Assembly (NCBI RefSeq): GCF_020164535.1
Contig: NZ_JAIQZC010000002.1
Coordinates: 62,001 to 126,000, forward strand
Source: Psychroflexus montanilacus
GTDB lineage: Bacteria > Bacteroidota > Bacteroidia > Flavobacteriales > Flavobacteriaceae
Direction: 5' to 3'
DNA length: 64,000 nt
In this document: positions 29,365-40,122 of the stretch, in pieces
How positions within the stretch are numbered: position 1 is the first letter of the stretch
Layout: every line of letters starts with the position of its first letter
Position numbers and translations under genes: made by a program
Notes under the pieces: generated by a model
Seen by the model: the letters and a program-made list of their open reading frames with translations, nothing else
Told to the model about the DNA's origin: nothing
Databases searched by the model: none

Positions 29365-30741
29365 TTACTGACCTCTAAAAAATATAATAGTACTAATGGT
29401 CTTGAGGATGATTCTTAAATCTAAAAAGACGCTTCTGTGTTTTATATAATACAGGTCGTACTGCAACTTCTCTATCATATCTTCGTCAGAATTGGCATAC
29501 TTCGCATTTACCTGAGCCCAACCCGTTAATCCAGGTTTTATAACTTGCCTGACTTCGTAAAATGGTATTTTTTTGGATAAATCTTTTACAAATTCTGGAC
29601 GTTCTGGTCGCGGACCTATTAAACTCATATCTGCTTTCAGCACATTGAAAAACTGTGGAATTTCATCCAGACGAGTTCGCCTTAAGAAGTTTCCAAATTT
29701 TGTTATTCTTACATCGCCTTTTCTGGCAAGCTGGGCGCCATCGGACTCAGCATTTTTCACCATAGTTCTAAACTTAATGATGTAGAATTCATTACCAGAC
29801 TTGCCTAACCTCAATTGTTTGTAAAAAAGTTTCCCCCTATTCCCAATCAAATTACCGATTAGTATTAAAGGAAGAATAGCCAGGCCAAAGGCTAAACCTA
29901 GCAAACTCATAACTATATCAACAATTCTGTGGTAAAGTAAATACAGTCGATTTTGATTGCTCCTGCTAAAAGGAAAATAAAAGTAGAAATCATTATTAAT
30001 ATATTGAACTGGAACTTTACTGGTGATTTCCTCATATACATGCGCATAAGCTTTTATAGGAAATCCTGTTTTGAGGAGTGGTACCAGAGCCTGGTATAAT
30101 TCTGAGCTCAATCCATCTATAGAATTTGCAACAACAATTTCTCCAACCTTATAATCATTCACCACACGTTCAAGTTCATTTAGGCTATAGGCTTGAAAAC
30201 TAGTAGATGTTTTTTCCTTGGTACTTATAAAACCTTTGATCTCATAATTAGGATCATTTTTAAGTAAATCCTTACCGATTTTATCAATATCCACATCATC
30301 TCCAACAATTAGAACCCTCTTAAAGAATCTTGGCGAGGTAATTAAACCTATATAAAGAAATCTCCAAAAAAGTAAAGTTGAAAGTAGAATTCCAAAAAAA
30401 TAAAGGATTTGAAATCGATTTTCTGGAAGAGGTGGCGATAAAACAGGAGTTAACAGGAAAAATAAAGTAACCAGTAAACTTGTAAGTACTACATTTTTAA
30501 CGGTAGCTTTTCTGGATTCTGCCTTCTGTAAATTATAAATTTCGAAAACAGTACCAAACAACAAGAGATACGAGCCTAAAGTCGCTAACCATATCCAGAC
30601 GCCAGATTTGAACGGAAAGTATGTAAACGAAAAGCTCTCTGTAGACAAATATAGGGCCAGCCAAACAAAAACTATGTCGAATACTCTTAGTAAAACCTTT
30701 CGTTCAGAGATTTCAAAATGGGTGACTTGGTTAGTTTTCAT
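29365..30741 (-). CDS. Exopolysaccharide polyprenyl glycosylphosphotransferase
   Basis: 458 residues. N-terminal five-helix membrane region, a Rossmann-like CoA-binding segment (FFKRVLIVGDDVDIDKIGKDL) and a bacterial sugar transferase domain (from ~265): RLGKSGNEFYIIKFRTMVKNAESDGAQ, TKFGNFLRRTRLDEIPQFFNVLKADMSLIGPRPE and KPGLTGWAQVN. It starts polysaccharide assembly by linking a sugar-1-phosphate to undecaprenyl phosphate (WbaP/WcaJ class). Its stop directly abuts that of the iron ATPase. Confidence 0.93.
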   Translation of the reverse strand: MKTNQVTHFEISERKVLLRVFDIVFVWLALYLSTESFSFTYFPFKSGVWIWLATLGSYLLLFGTVFEIYNLQKAESRKATVKNVVLTSLLVTLFFLLTPVLSPPLPENRFQILYFFGILLSTLLFWRFLYIGLITSPRFFKRVLIVGDDVDIDKIGKDLLKNDPNYEIKGFISTKEKTSTSFQAYSLNELERVVNDYKVGEIVVANSIDGLSSELYQALVPLLKTGFPIKAYAHVYEEITSKVPVQYINNDFYFYFPFSRSNQNRLYLLYHRIVDIVMSLLGLAFGLAILPLILIGNLIGNRGKLFYKQLRLGKSGNEFYIIKFRTMVKNAESDGAQLARKGDVRITKFGNFLRRTRLDEIPQFFNVLKADMSLIGPRPERPEFVKDLSKKIPFYEVRQVIKPGLTGWAQVNAKYANSDEDMIEKLQYDLYYIKHRSVFLDLRIILKTISTIIFFRGQ

Positions 30742-30878
30742 GATTTAGGATGACTGGTGTCAAATTTATAAAAAGATATCTATATGCCCCTTTTAAAATG
30801 AACATCTTTAAAAGCTTTGTTTATTAAAAATTCTTTTTGAAGCCTTGATTTTTAAAGTAAATTTGAAAAAAAATAAGT

Positions 30879-32456
30879 TTGAAAAATATAATTCTTGCCA
30901 TTGCTTCAGGTTTACTCCTCGCCTTAAGTTGGCCTACAAATGGTTTTAGTCCTTTAAGTTTTATTGGGTTTGTTCCTCTTCTTTTTGCTGAATTTGATAT
31001 TAGACAAAAACAACTCAAAAGAAAAAATTTAAGAGTCTTTGGTCACGCCTACCTGAGTTTTTTAATTTGGAATATTATCACCACTTATTGGTTGTATTTT
31101 TCTACACCTTTTGGAGGAATTTTTGCCATTCTGGCCAATTCCTTATTGATGAGCACTGTTTTTTTAATCTATCACATAATTGCCAAACGAGTCGCTTTCA
31201 CAGCAGCTTCCTCCTTCTTTATCGCCCTGTGGTTAAGTTTTGAGAAAGTCCACCTGGGCTGGGAGTTCTCCTGGCCCTGGCTTAATCTGGGAAATGTGTT
31301 TGCCAATGACACCAATTTGATTCAGTGGTATGAGTACACTGGGAGCTTTGGGGGAAGTTTATGGGTTTTAATATCAAATTTTATTCTATTCAAAGGTATA
31401 TTGCTTTACGTTCAGCATAAAGATTCTGGCATTTTACTTCGAACTGGTCTTCGCTTCGTTTTGATTATTGCCATACCAATCATCATAAGTCTTATCATCA
31501 AACCTGAAACGGGTTCAGAAAACAGCATAGAAACTCTAAGTCTACAACCCAATATTGATCCCTACACTGAAAAGTATAACACCAACGACGGTGGCATCTC
31601 CAAAAGTTTAGTAGATCTGTCAAAACCTCTGCTTAAGAATAAAGAACAGCTTCTTATTGCTCCAGAAACTGTTTTTGCCGAAGGCATTGAGATCAAAAAT
31701 TACAAGTATTCTAAAGCGAAAGGATTTTCAAACGAACTCTTAAACTCCAATCCACAGCTCAATATTTTATTTGGTATCTCTATGTACGAAATCATAAGAG
31801 ATAAAAATGAAACTTCTCCTCAAAGTAATTTTTTGAGAAAAGGCATTTGGTTCAACGATTTCAATAGTGCAGTTTTTGAAAAAAAAGACAGTGAACACGA
31901 ATTTTATCACAAATCCAAACTGGTGGTCGGAGTAGAAAACTTTCCTTACCAATCTACCTTAAAACCTCTACTTGGTGACATCATGATTGATCTCGGCGGC
32001 ACTGTGGCTATGAAAACCACACAAAAGGAACGCGAAGTTTTTCAGTTAAATAATGGTTTTGGTGTTGCTCCTATCATTTGTTATGAATCAGTTTATGGAG
32101 AATTTGTAAATGGTTATGTGCGAAACGGAGCCAATGCTCTGGTGATCATTACCAATGATGCGTGGTGGGGTGAGACTCAGGGACATTTGCAGCACTGGAA
32201 CTATGCAAAACTAAGGGCAATAGAAACAAGAAGAGCAGTTGCCAGAAGTGCCAATACAGGAATTTCTGGTTTTATTGATAGAGATGGGTCTGTCTTGAAA
32301 CATTCCAATTACGATGAAAAAACCATTTTAAGTCAGGATTTACCTCTTTACGAAGGCGAAACATTTTACGTAAAGTCTGGAGACTATATTCCAAGAATTT
32401 CTAATTTCCTGGCTTTATTCATTTTTTTATTTGCAGTCACCAAAAGGAGAAAATAA
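30879..32456 (+). CDS. lnt: Apolipoprotein N-acyltransferase
   Basis: 525 residues. Lnt adds the third acyl chain to lipoproteins at the inner membrane. Several N-terminal helices (to ~210), then a nitrilase-fold domain with the catalytic Glu in LLIAPETVF (~265), a Lys in KSKLVVGVENFPYQ and Cys in APIICYESVYGEF; WWGETQGHLQHWNYAKLRAIETRRAVARSANTG is the family signature. TTG start at 30879, chosen for the N-terminus MKNIILAIASGLLLALSWPTNGFSP. Confidence 0.92.
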   Translation: MKNIILAIASGLLLALSWPTNGFSPLSFIGFVPLLFAEFDIRQKQLKRKNLRVFGHAYLSFLIWNIITTYWLYFSTPFGGIFAILANSLLMSTVFLIYHIIAKRVAFTAASSFFIALWLSFEKVHLGWEFSWPWLNLGNVFANDTNLIQWYEYTGSFGGSLWVLISNFILFKGILLYVQHKDSGILLRTGLRFVLIIAIPIIISLIIKPETGSENSIETLSLQPNIDPYTEKYNTNDGGISKSLVDLSKPLLKNKEQLLIAPETVFAEGIEIKNYKYSKAKGFSNELLNSNPQLNILFGISMYEIIRDKNETSPQSNFLRKGIWFNDFNSAVFEKKDSEHEFYHKSKLVVGVENFPYQSTLKPLLGDIMIDLGGTVAMKTTQKEREVFQLNNGFGVAPIICYESVYGEFVNGYVRNGANALVIITNDAWWGETQGHLQHWNYAKLRAIETRRAVARSANTGISGFIDRDGSVLKHSNYDEKTILSQDLPLYEGETFYVKSGDYIPRISNFLALFIFLFAVTKRRK

Positions 32457-32457
32457 G

Positions 32458-33185
32458 TCAGGATTTGGCCTGAAGGCCTATGGATAGTAATATATATACT
32501 ACAATAATGACAGGTATGGCTACAAACTTAAACAAGACCAATGCGGCGATAGAAAACATGACTATAAAATAGCGAAACCAGTTTTCAGAAAAGGTAAGGT
32601 TCTTGAATTTTAAAGCAAATAATTTCAATTCAGCATTGAGTAGAAAAACGCTAATTACGGAGATTAGGATAAGAAGGTAAGTATGATCTATCCAGGAAGT
32701 AATAAAGGATTCGGGATGAAAGTCCAGAATAAGGCCAAGACTCAGAATCAAAAGGGCGTTGGCTGGAGTGGGCAAACCAATAAAACTATCGGTTTGACGT
32801 TCATCAATATTAAATTTTGCCAGCCTGTAAGCAGAGCCTAAAGTAATTATAAACCCTATGTATACCATCCAATTGGATTGTGAGGTCAGTAAATTAAACT
32901 CTGTTGACGAATCTATGGATCTTGAAATAAGCTGACACATTACAATACCAGGAACAAGGCCACTTGTAACCATATCGGCAAGGGAGTCCAGCTGAAGCCC
33001 TAAATCACTTTTTACTTTGAGAGCTCGCGCCGCAAGGCCATCAAAGAAATCAAAGAAAATCCCTAAAGCAACAAATAAAGTTGCTGTACTCAACTCACCT
33101 TGAACTGCCAACACTGTAGCAACACAACCCGATAATAAATTGAGAAGTGTTATAAAATTTGGGATTTGTCTTTTAATTAAACTCA
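32458..33185 (-). CDS. pssA: CDP-diacylglycerol--serine O-phosphatidyltransferase
   Basis: 242 residues from the ATG at 33185 (MSLIKRQIPNFITLLNLLSGC). An upstream TTG at 33207 is possible but less likely. It makes phosphatidylserine for phosphatidylethanolamine. The CDP-alcohol phosphotransferase motif D-G-x2-A-R-x8-G-x3-D-x3-D is present as FDGLAARALKVKSDLGLQLDSLADMV (about 56-81 of the full frame); about six helices. It abuts the lnt stop tail to tail. Confidence 0.93.
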
Positions 33186-33274
33186 TAAAGTAGTGGGTTT
33201 TGTGCAATAAGAAAAAGCAAAATAAGTTTTAATATTATTAATTATAGCATATTTGTCTTAAAATAATTGGCACA

Positions 33275-34342
33275 TTGAAGAGGCTTACCTTCTTACTTGT
33301 ATTAGCAACTGCTTGTTCTGCTTTTTCTCAAACAGCAAAGTATTCTAACGAATTCTTGAATATAGGAGTGGATGCCGCAGCATTCGGCATGGCCAATGCT
33401 GTGACAGCGACTACTAGAGACGTCAACTCAGGGTACTGGAATCCTGCGGGTCTAGTTCACCTGGAGGACAATCAGGTTTCTGCTATGCACGCCAATTACT
33501 TTGCCAATATAGCTACTTACAACTATGTGGCTGGAGCTATGCCTATTGACAGCAAAAGCGCCGTTGGGTTTAGTGTCATAAGGTTTGGGGTAGATGATAT
33601 TTTGAACACCACACAACTTATCGATGAACAAGGAAATATCGACTATAATCGCATCAGCTTGTTTTCTACTGCAGACTATGCTTTTACGTTGTCCTATGCG
33701 AGAAATTTACCATTGGAAGGATTTTCTTATGGTGTAAATACGAAGGTGATCCGAAGGGTCATCGGTGATTTTGCCAATGCCTGGGGTTTTGGGTTTGACG
33801 CTGGCATTCAATTTCAAAAGAAATCCTGGTACTTTGGCGTTATGGCCAGAGATATTACAACAACTTACAATACCTGGACTTTTGATGATGATGAATTGGC
33901 AACTATCCAAAATGCCATTGACGGTCAAAATCAAGCTGCTCCTGAAGCCTCAGAAATCACTTTACCCAAACTTCAGATTGGTGTGGCAAAAACAACAACT
34001 ATAAGAAGGGATTTTGACCTTACCACTTCTTTGAATCTTGACATGAGGTTTGCACAGACCAATGATATTATATCCTCTGGAGCGATGAGTGCCACCCCTG
34101 CTTTTGGATTTGAAGTGGGGTACATCAATTTAGTTTATCTCCGTGGAGGCGTAGGCAATTTCCAAAATCTGGAACAACTGGGCGGACAGGGCACCGAGAT
34201 AGGTTTCCAACCCAACTTTGGAGTAGGCTTTAAGTACAAAGGGATTCAGATAGACTATGCCCTTACCGATATCGGCGACCAAAGCCTTGCCCTTTACTCC
34301 AATGTTTTTTCCTTAAAACTGGACTGGTCTGTGTTTAGGTAG
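33275..34342 (+). CDS. PorV/PorQ family outer membrane protein
   Basis: 355 residues, TTG start giving MKRLTFLLVLATACSAFSQ, a signal peptide. EFLNIGVDAAAFGMANAVTATTRDVNSGYWNPAGLV is the family signature: members such as PorV and PorQ are beta-barrel partners of the type IX secretion system. The C-terminal strand SLKLDWSVFR ends in aromatic residues. It is not obviously PorV itself; a paralogue with similar barrel is safest. Confidence 0.85.
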   Translation: MKRLTFLLVLATACSAFSQTAKYSNEFLNIGVDAAAFGMANAVTATTRDVNSGYWNPAGLVHLEDNQVSAMHANYFANIATYNYVAGAMPIDSKSAVGFSVIRFGVDDILNTTQLIDEQGNIDYNRISLFSTADYAFTLSYARNLPLEGFSYGVNTKVIRRVIGDFANAWGFGFDAGIQFQKKSWYFGVMARDITTTYNTWTFDDDELATIQNAIDGQNQAAPEASEITLPKLQIGVAKTTTIRRDFDLTTSLNLDMRFAQTNDIISSGAMSATPAFGFEVGYINLVYLRGGVGNFQNLEQLGGQGTEIGFQPNFGVGFKYKGIQIDYALTDIGDQSLALYSNVFSLKLDWSVFR

Positions 34343-34393
34343 GATAGTTGCTAATTTTACTAACTATTTTTATTTTAATCCTATTTTTGAGGC

Positions 34394-36472
34394 ATGATTA
34401 GAATTTTTTTATTCCTTATTTTCTCTATCAATTTTTGCTTTAGCCAACAAACCAAAAAAGTTGACTTTTTGGAAATGAACGCTCAGGTTGAAATTGACAC
34501 ATTAAATTACACCGTGAATGGAAAGGTTCAAATTAAATTTAAAGCGCTTCAGAATATAGATTCTGTTTATCTAGATGGTGTCAATATGAGCATCACCCCC
34601 ATAGAAAATAGTCCTTATAAAATCGTAGAAGACAATAACAAAGTCTGGATCACCAGCAATTTTAAAAAAAACAATGAATACACTGCTGAGTTTTCTTACG
34701 AATGTGAACCTAAGCAAACGGTTTATTTTGTTGGATTTAGCTCAGATATAAAAGAATACGATTCGCAAGTTTGGACCCAGGGACAGGGCAAATATACTTC
34801 GCATTGGCTACCGAGTTTGGATGACATGAATGATAAGATGATTTTTAATATCACTTATTTAGCTCCAAAAAATTACGAAGTTGTCGCCAATGGCAAGCTT
34901 TCGCGAACGCGATCTCGACTCAATCATAAATCCTGGAAGTTCGAGATGAAACGACCTATGAGCAGCTATCTCGTCGCTTTTGCTATGGGTAACTTCAGAG
35001 GAACGACTACCAAAAGTGAAAATGGCACTCCTCTTCAGTTATATCTTGAAACCAGACATACAGATAAAGTGAGTTCCACCTATAAGCATCATAACGAAAT
35101 CTTTAATTTTCTCGAAAACAAAATCAATGTAAAATATCCCTGGCAAAATTTCAAGCAGGTAGCTGTGAGGGATTTCTTGTATGCTGGGATGGAAAATACC
35201 ACGCTTAACACGTTTTCTGAAGAATTTGTAGTGGATGAAATTGGAGTAAATGACAAGAGTTTTGTGAACGTACAGGCACATGAGCTGGCCCACCAGTGGT
35301 TTGGAAATTTGGTGACCGAGACCTCATCCAAACACCATTGGTTACATGAAGGTTTTGCGACCTTTTATGCTTTGGAAGCGGAAAGAAAGATTTTTGGAGA
35401 GGATTATTATTTTTTTAAAATCTACAAAACTGCTGAAGAACTGAAGACACTTAGTGATACTGGAAAAGGACAGGTTTTGGTAAAAACAGGGGGTAGCTCA
35501 CTTACCTATTATGAGAAAGGAGCCTGGGCGCTGATCATTTTGAGAGATATCGTAGGTGATGAAGTTTTCGACAAGGCGGTAGAGAACTATCTGACCAAAC
35601 ATGCCTATAAAAATGTGAATACTGAAGACTTCATAAGCGAAGTAGAATCTGAATACGGGCAGTCGCTTGTTGATTATAAAAACAGATGGCTGCATCAAAA
35701 AGCATTTCAATCTAGAGAAACGCTTCGATTTCTGAAGAAAAATGAGTTTGTCCAGGATTATATGAAATTGGCAGCCTATAGAGAAACCCGCTTAACCTTG
35801 AAAGAAGAACTAATAGATGAATCTCTGGACTTCCCTGTAAATGAATATATAGGCCAGGAAGCCGTTTACCAGTTAAACAATGAAAACCTAGAGTTGTCTC
35901 TTCCTTTGTATAAAAAAGCCCTCAAAACCAATAATTTGTACGTTAGACAAGCAGTAGCCACTTCGCTAACTTCTGTACCTAAAGCACTAAAGTCTGAATA
36001 CGAAAGCTTGCTGGAGGATAAATCCTATAACACTATTGAAAATGCCTTATTGCATTTATGGATGTCATTTCCTGAAGATAAACACCGTTATCTGGACTTA
36101 ACTCAAGATGTGATTGGATTTCAGGATAAAAATGTGAGGTTATTATGGTTGACACTTAATCTGGCTACTCCAGATTATCAACCTAAAAAAAAGCCCGAAG
36201 TATTTAAAGAACTCAGCCAACATACCAGTTCTGGATATCCTTACCAGGTGAGACGACATGCCTTTGGGTATTTGTACCAAATCGATACCTTCACTCAAGA
36301 TAATTATAAAGACTTGATGCAAGGCGTATTTCATCCTGTGTGGCAGTTTCAAAAGTTCTGCAGAGAATTACTGGATACACTCATGAAATCAGATCGACAT
36401 AAATCTGCACTTCTCAAATTAACCGATGGTTTCTCAACCAAGGAAAAAACTTTTTTTAATAACAGGTATTAA
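34394..36472 (+). CDS. M1 family metallopeptidase
   Basis: 692 residues. Signal peptide MIRIFLFLIFSINFCFSQ. Zinc aminopeptidase: GMENTTLNTF (GxMEN exopeptidase motif), then VQAHELAHQWFGNLVTETSSKHHWLHEGFATFYALEAE, i.e. HExxH-18-E, Tyr of the YEKGA motif at TYYEKGAWAL. Secreted into periplasm or beyond. Its final bases overlap the convergent hypothetical gene by 4 nt. Confidence 0.94.
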   Translation: MIRIFLFLIFSINFCFSQQTKKVDFLEMNAQVEIDTLNYTVNGKVQIKFKALQNIDSVYLDGVNMSITPIENSPYKIVEDNNKVWITSNFKKNNEYTAEFSYECEPKQTVYFVGFSSDIKEYDSQVWTQGQGKYTSHWLPSLDDMNDKMIFNITYLAPKNYEVVANGKLSRTRSRLNHKSWKFEMKRPMSSYLVAFAMGNFRGTTTKSENGTPLQLYLETRHTDKVSSTYKHHNEIFNFLENKINVKYPWQNFKQVAVRDFLYAGMENTTLNTFSEEFVVDEIGVNDKSFVNVQAHELAHQWFGNLVTETSSKHHWLHEGFATFYALEAERKIFGEDYYFFKIYKTAEELKTLSDTGKGQVLVKTGGSSLTYYEKGAWALIILRDIVGDEVFDKAVENYLTKHAYKNVNTEDFISEVESEYGQSLVDYKNRWLHQKAFQSRETLRFLKKNEFVQDYMKLAAYRETRLTLKEELIDESLDFPVNEYIGQEAVYQLNNENLELSLPLYKKALKTNNLYVRQAVATSLTSVPKALKSEYESLLEDKSYNTIENALLHLWMSFPEDKHRYLDLTQDVIGFQDKNVRLLWLTLNLATPDYQPKKKPEVFKELSQHTSSGYPYQVRRHAFGYLYQIDTFTQDNYKDLMQGVFHPVWQFQKFCRELLDTLMKSDRHKSALLKLTDGFSTKEKTFFNNRY

Positions 36473-36993
36473 AAAAGCTTTTTGATCTCACTTTTCACGT
36501 ATGCGATTCCTGTATCGCTTGGAGAAGACTTTTCAAGCAGATCTGTCAAAATAACTTCTCTCAGTTTTTGAGCATTGGTGATTTTATCACTCATACTGGT
36601 GCGGCGAATGAGAGAAATAGTTGAATTTTTTGAAGCTTTAATCGCATCCCAGCACTGCTGACTCACATAAACCTGCTGCACAAGATTGTGTTCAAACTCC
36701 TGCTCTATAGAAGCGATAAGCAGATTTTCGTAGTCGTATTTATTATCACCAACGGGTTTCACTCGTGATAAAAGCTGTCCGGGAGAAATTCGTTCTAGAA
36801 AGAGAACCAGGCGCTCAAAAGCCTGAAGTCTAAGCGGTAACACTTCACTCCTATTCTCTTTTCTCAAGGCCAGGTATTGCATTTCCTTCTGGTGTTCTAT
36901 ATACGTTTTGAAAAAGTAAAACCCAATAAATCCGGCAATGACCGCAGGCAAAAGGTAGGCCAGGTAATTCAATATTTCAGTGAGAGACTCCAT
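36469..36993 (-). CDS. Conserved hypothetical protein with one membrane helix
   Basis: 174 residues. One N-terminal membrane helix (LNYLAYLLPAVIAGFIGFYF, ~7-27) followed by a mostly helical cytoplasmic part: KEMQYLALRKENRSEVLPLRLQAFERLVLFLERISP and LLIASIEQEFEHNLVQQVYVSQQCW. This looks like a Bacteroidota family I do not link to any function. It is a lone gene convergent with the M1 peptidase. Confidence 0.75.
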   Translation of the reverse strand: MESLTEILNYLAYLLPAVIAGFIGFYFFKTYIEHQKEMQYLALRKENRSEVLPLRLQAFERLVLFLERISPGQLLSRVKPVGDNKYDYENLLIASIEQEFEHNLVQQVYVSQQCWDAIKASKNSTISLIRRTSMSDKITNAQKLREVILTDLLEKSSPSDTGIAYVKSEIKKLF

Positions 36994-37131
36994 TTCTTAG
37001 TTTTGATTCAAATATAATTATTATGGTGAACTAAAAGATTTATAGGATTAAATTTACTAAGGATAAGACAAAGAATGCTTTCAAATTCACTAATTTTGAA
37101 TTGACTGTAATAATCTAAAACCTATCAACTC

Positions 37132-39450
37132 TTGCAGAATTATATTGAACAACTGAATGAAGCTCAGCGTGAAGCCGTTCTACAGAAAGACGGCCCTATG
37201 ATTGTGATTGCCGGCGCTGGATCTGGAAAAACGAGAGTACTCACTTATAGAATTGCTTACCTGATGAGCGAAGGTGTAGATTCCTTCAATATTTTGGCCC
37301 TTACCTTCACCAATAAGGCTGCAAGGGAGATGAAACACAGGATTTCTGAAATTGTAGGTCCTGAAGCTAAAAACTTATGGATGGGGACTTTTCACTCTGT
37401 TTTTGCCAAGATATTGAGGTTTGAAGGCGATAAGCTGGGATATCCTTCCAATTTTACGATTTATGACTCTAATGACTCGCAGCAGCTCATCAGAACCATC
37501 ATCAAAGAAAAAAATCTGGATAAGGACATTTATAAATACAAGCAGATTCAATCCCGAATTTCTTCTTTCAAAAACAGTTTAATCACTGTAAAAGCCTATC
37601 AGCAAAATCCAGAATTGCAGGAAGCAGATGCGATGGCCAAACGTCCGCGAATGGGCGAAATCTATCAGGAATACGTGGACCGATGTTTTAAGTCTGGTGC
37701 GATGGATTTTGACGATTTACTTTTAAGAACCAATGAGCTTCTTACGCGTTTTCCAGATGTACTGGCCAAATATCAGCAGAAATTTAAATACATCTTAGTC
37801 GATGAGTACCAGGATACCAACCATTCCCAATATTTGATCGTAAGGGCTTTGAGCGATAGATTTCAAAACATCTGTGTGGTTGGAGATGATGCCCAGAGTA
37901 TTTATGCCTTTCGCGGAGCAAACATCAATAATATTTTGAATTTTCAAAAGGACTATGATGATGTGAAATCGTACCGATTGGAACAGAATTATAGATCCAC
38001 TAAAAATATTGTGGAAGCGGCCAACTCTATCATTGAAAAAAATAAAACCAAACTGGATAAAGTGGTTTGGACTCAGAATACAGATGGCTCCAAGATTCAT
38101 GTTAACCGATTGGTGAATGACGCCGAAGAAGGTCGATTTGTGGCCAGTTCGGTTACAGAAAAGCGCATGCAGGAAGGTGCCAAAAATGGAGATTTTGCAG
38201 TCTTGTATAGAACCAATGCCCAAAGTAGGGCGATAGAAGATGCGTTGCGTAGAAAAGATATTCCGTATAGGATTTATGGAGGACTATCCTTTTATCAACG
38301 TAAAGAAATAAAAGATGTTCTCGCCTACTTGCGACTCATTATTAATCCAAAAGACGAAGAATCTTTAAAACGCGTCATCAATTATCCATCTCGTGGAATT
38401 GGTCAGACCACCATCGATAAATTAACACTAGCCGCCAATCACTACAAGCGCACTATTTTTGAAATTATCGAAAATATTGAAAAGCTGGATCTCAAAATCA
38501 ATAGAGGAACTCAGACCAAACTGACCAATTTTGTGAATATGATTAAGAGTTTTCAAATTCAAAATGAAAATTTGAACGCCTTAGAAATCACAGAAATTGT
38601 TTCCAAAAAAACAGGCTTACTTCAGGAATTCAAGAAAGACGGTACTCCAGAAGGTATTGCAAGAATTGAAAATATCGAGGAACTCTTAAATGGTATCAGT
38701 GATTTTGTGGAAGGCCAAAAAGAACTAGTTGAAGCAACGGGTTCACTTTCAGAATTTATGGAAGATGTGGCCCTGGCAACAGATCTTGATAAAGAAACTG
38801 CGGACGAAGACCGTGTAGCACTTATGACGATTCACCTGGCCAAAGGACTTGAATTTCCTTACGTGTATATCGTAGGACTTGAAGAAGACCTTTTTCCTTC
38901 TGCCATGAGCATGAACACCAGATCTGAGCTGGAGGAAGAACGCCGTTTGTTTTACGTGGCTTTAACCAGAGCAGAAAAAGAAGCCTACCTCACTTACGTT
39001 CTTTCCAGATACCGCTGGGGAAAGTTAATCGATGCAGAGCCCAGCCGATTCATTGAAGAAATCGATGATCAGTATTTGGATTACATGATCCCAAAAGATG
39101 ATTATAGATACAAATCTTTAATCGACAAAGACATTTTTGATGAAGTTGATAAGAGTAAATTGAGGCAAACCAAACCTACGAATGGAACTCCTCCGCCTAG
39201 TCATAAACCTACCGAACAGCAATTAAGGCGACTCAGGAAAGTGAAGCCAGAAGGAGACGAACTTCCCGCAAAAAAAGCCAAACCTATCCAACTGGATGAA
39301 GGACAAATTGTAGAACATACCCGTTTTGGAAAAGGAGAAGTTTTGAAAGTAGAAGGTGCAGGTATGGATAAAAAAGCAGCCATTAAGTTTGAAAATGGAG
39401 GCGTCAAAAACCTTATCCTTAAATTTGCCAAACTTAAAATAATCTCCTAA
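37132..39450 (+). CDS. UvrD/PcrA-type superfamily 1 DNA helicase
   Basis: 772 residues, full length. Motifs: Q motif LNEAQREAV, Walker A IAGAGSGKT (26-34), Ia LTFTNKAAREMK, II LVDEYQDTN, III GDDAQSIYAFRGA, IV YRLEQNYRST, V DRVALMTIHLAKGLEFPYVYIVG, VI RRLFYVALTRAEKE. The C-terminal tudor-like tail GQIVEHTRFGKGEVLKVEG contacts RNA polymerase in PcrA. Acts in nucleotide excision repair and fork clearance. TTG start at 37132. Confidence 0.94.
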   Translation: MQNYIEQLNEAQREAVLQKDGPMIVIAGAGSGKTRVLTYRIAYLMSEGVDSFNILALTFTNKAAREMKHRISEIVGPEAKNLWMGTFHSVFAKILRFEGDKLGYPSNFTIYDSNDSQQLIRTIIKEKNLDKDIYKYKQIQSRISSFKNSLITVKAYQQNPELQEADAMAKRPRMGEIYQEYVDRCFKSGAMDFDDLLLRTNELLTRFPDVLAKYQQKFKYILVDEYQDTNHSQYLIVRALSDRFQNICVVGDDAQSIYAFRGANINNILNFQKDYDDVKSYRLEQNYRSTKNIVEAANSIIEKNKTKLDKVVWTQNTDGSKIHVNRLVNDAEEGRFVASSVTEKRMQEGAKNGDFAVLYRTNAQSRAIEDALRRKDIPYRIYGGLSFYQRKEIKDVLAYLRLIINPKDEESLKRVINYPSRGIGQTTIDKLTLAANHYKRTIFEIIENIEKLDLKINRGTQTKLTNFVNMIKSFQIQNENLNALEITEIVSKKTGLLQEFKKDGTPEGIARIENIEELLNGISDFVEGQKELVEATGSLSEFMEDVALATDLDKETADEDRVALMTIHLAKGLEFPYVYIVGLEEDLFPSAMSMNTRSELEEERRLFYVALTRAEKEAYLTYVLSRYRWGKLIDAEPSRFIEEIDDQYLDYMIPKDDYRYKSLIDKDIFDEVDKSKLRQTKPTNGTPPPSHKPTEQQLRRLRKVKPEGDELPAKKAKPIQLDEGQIVEHTRFGKGEVLKVEGAGMDKKAAIKFENGGVKNLILKFAKLKIIS

Positions 39451-40085
39451 TGCTATCTGTCACCAAACTTATTGTTGCTTTGCTATCACTATTCAGTATT
39501 GCACTGCTGAGTTTGACTTTCTTTATTGACCAAGATTCGGAATTAAATAGATTAATTCATTATTATGATTTTGGCCTATGTATGGTATTTCTTTATGATT
39601 TTTTTGTTCAACTCTACAAGAGAAAGAAACGCTGGAGGTACTTCTATACTTATGGCTGGCTGGATTTACTTTCTTCCATCCCTGTTGTAGATCAGTTTAG
39701 ATATATACGCGTGTTAAGGATTGTTAGAATATTGAGAATCGTAAAATCATTTAATATTCTGTATAATTTTATTATTTCAAATAAAAAAGCCAGTTTGTAT
39801 GGACTTATTGTCTTCACCTCTACGGTTATTTTGATATTGAGCTCCTCTGTAGTTTTATATATTGAAAAAGATGTAGGAAATATAAAAACTGCGGAAGACG
39901 CCTTATGGTGGAGTTATATTACAATTACTACTGTTGGTTACGGAGACCACTATCCTGTTACAAATATGGGGCGACTCGTAGCAAGTGTGCTAATATTAAA
40001 TGGCATTGCGATTTTTGGAGCCATCGTTTCCTACATCAATGACAGGGTAAATACAATCAAAAGAAAATCATCCATTGGTGAATGA
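39450..40085 (+). CDS. Voltage-gated-like potassium channel protein
   Basis: 211 residues, six-helix layout. S4-like helix RYIRVLRIVRILRIVKSF has arginines at every third position; pore filter TTVGYGDHYP at about residues 167-176 (TVGYGD is the K+ selectivity motif). The ATG overlaps the helicase TAA by one base, so translation is coupled. A single pore domain implies a tetramer. Confidence 0.92.
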   Translation: MLSVTKLIVALLSLFSIALLSLTFFIDQDSELNRLIHYYDFGLCMVFLYDFFVQLYKRKKRWRYFYTYGWLDLLSSIPVVDQFRYIRVLRIVRILRIVKSFNILYNFIISNKKASLYGLIVFTSTVILILSSSVVLYIEKDVGNIKTAEDALWWSYITITTVGYGDHYPVTNMGRLVASVLILNGIAIFGAIVSYINDRVNTIKRKSSIGE

Positions 40086-40122
40086 ATATTTTGTAAATTA
40101 GGGTTTCTTAAAACGTGAACTT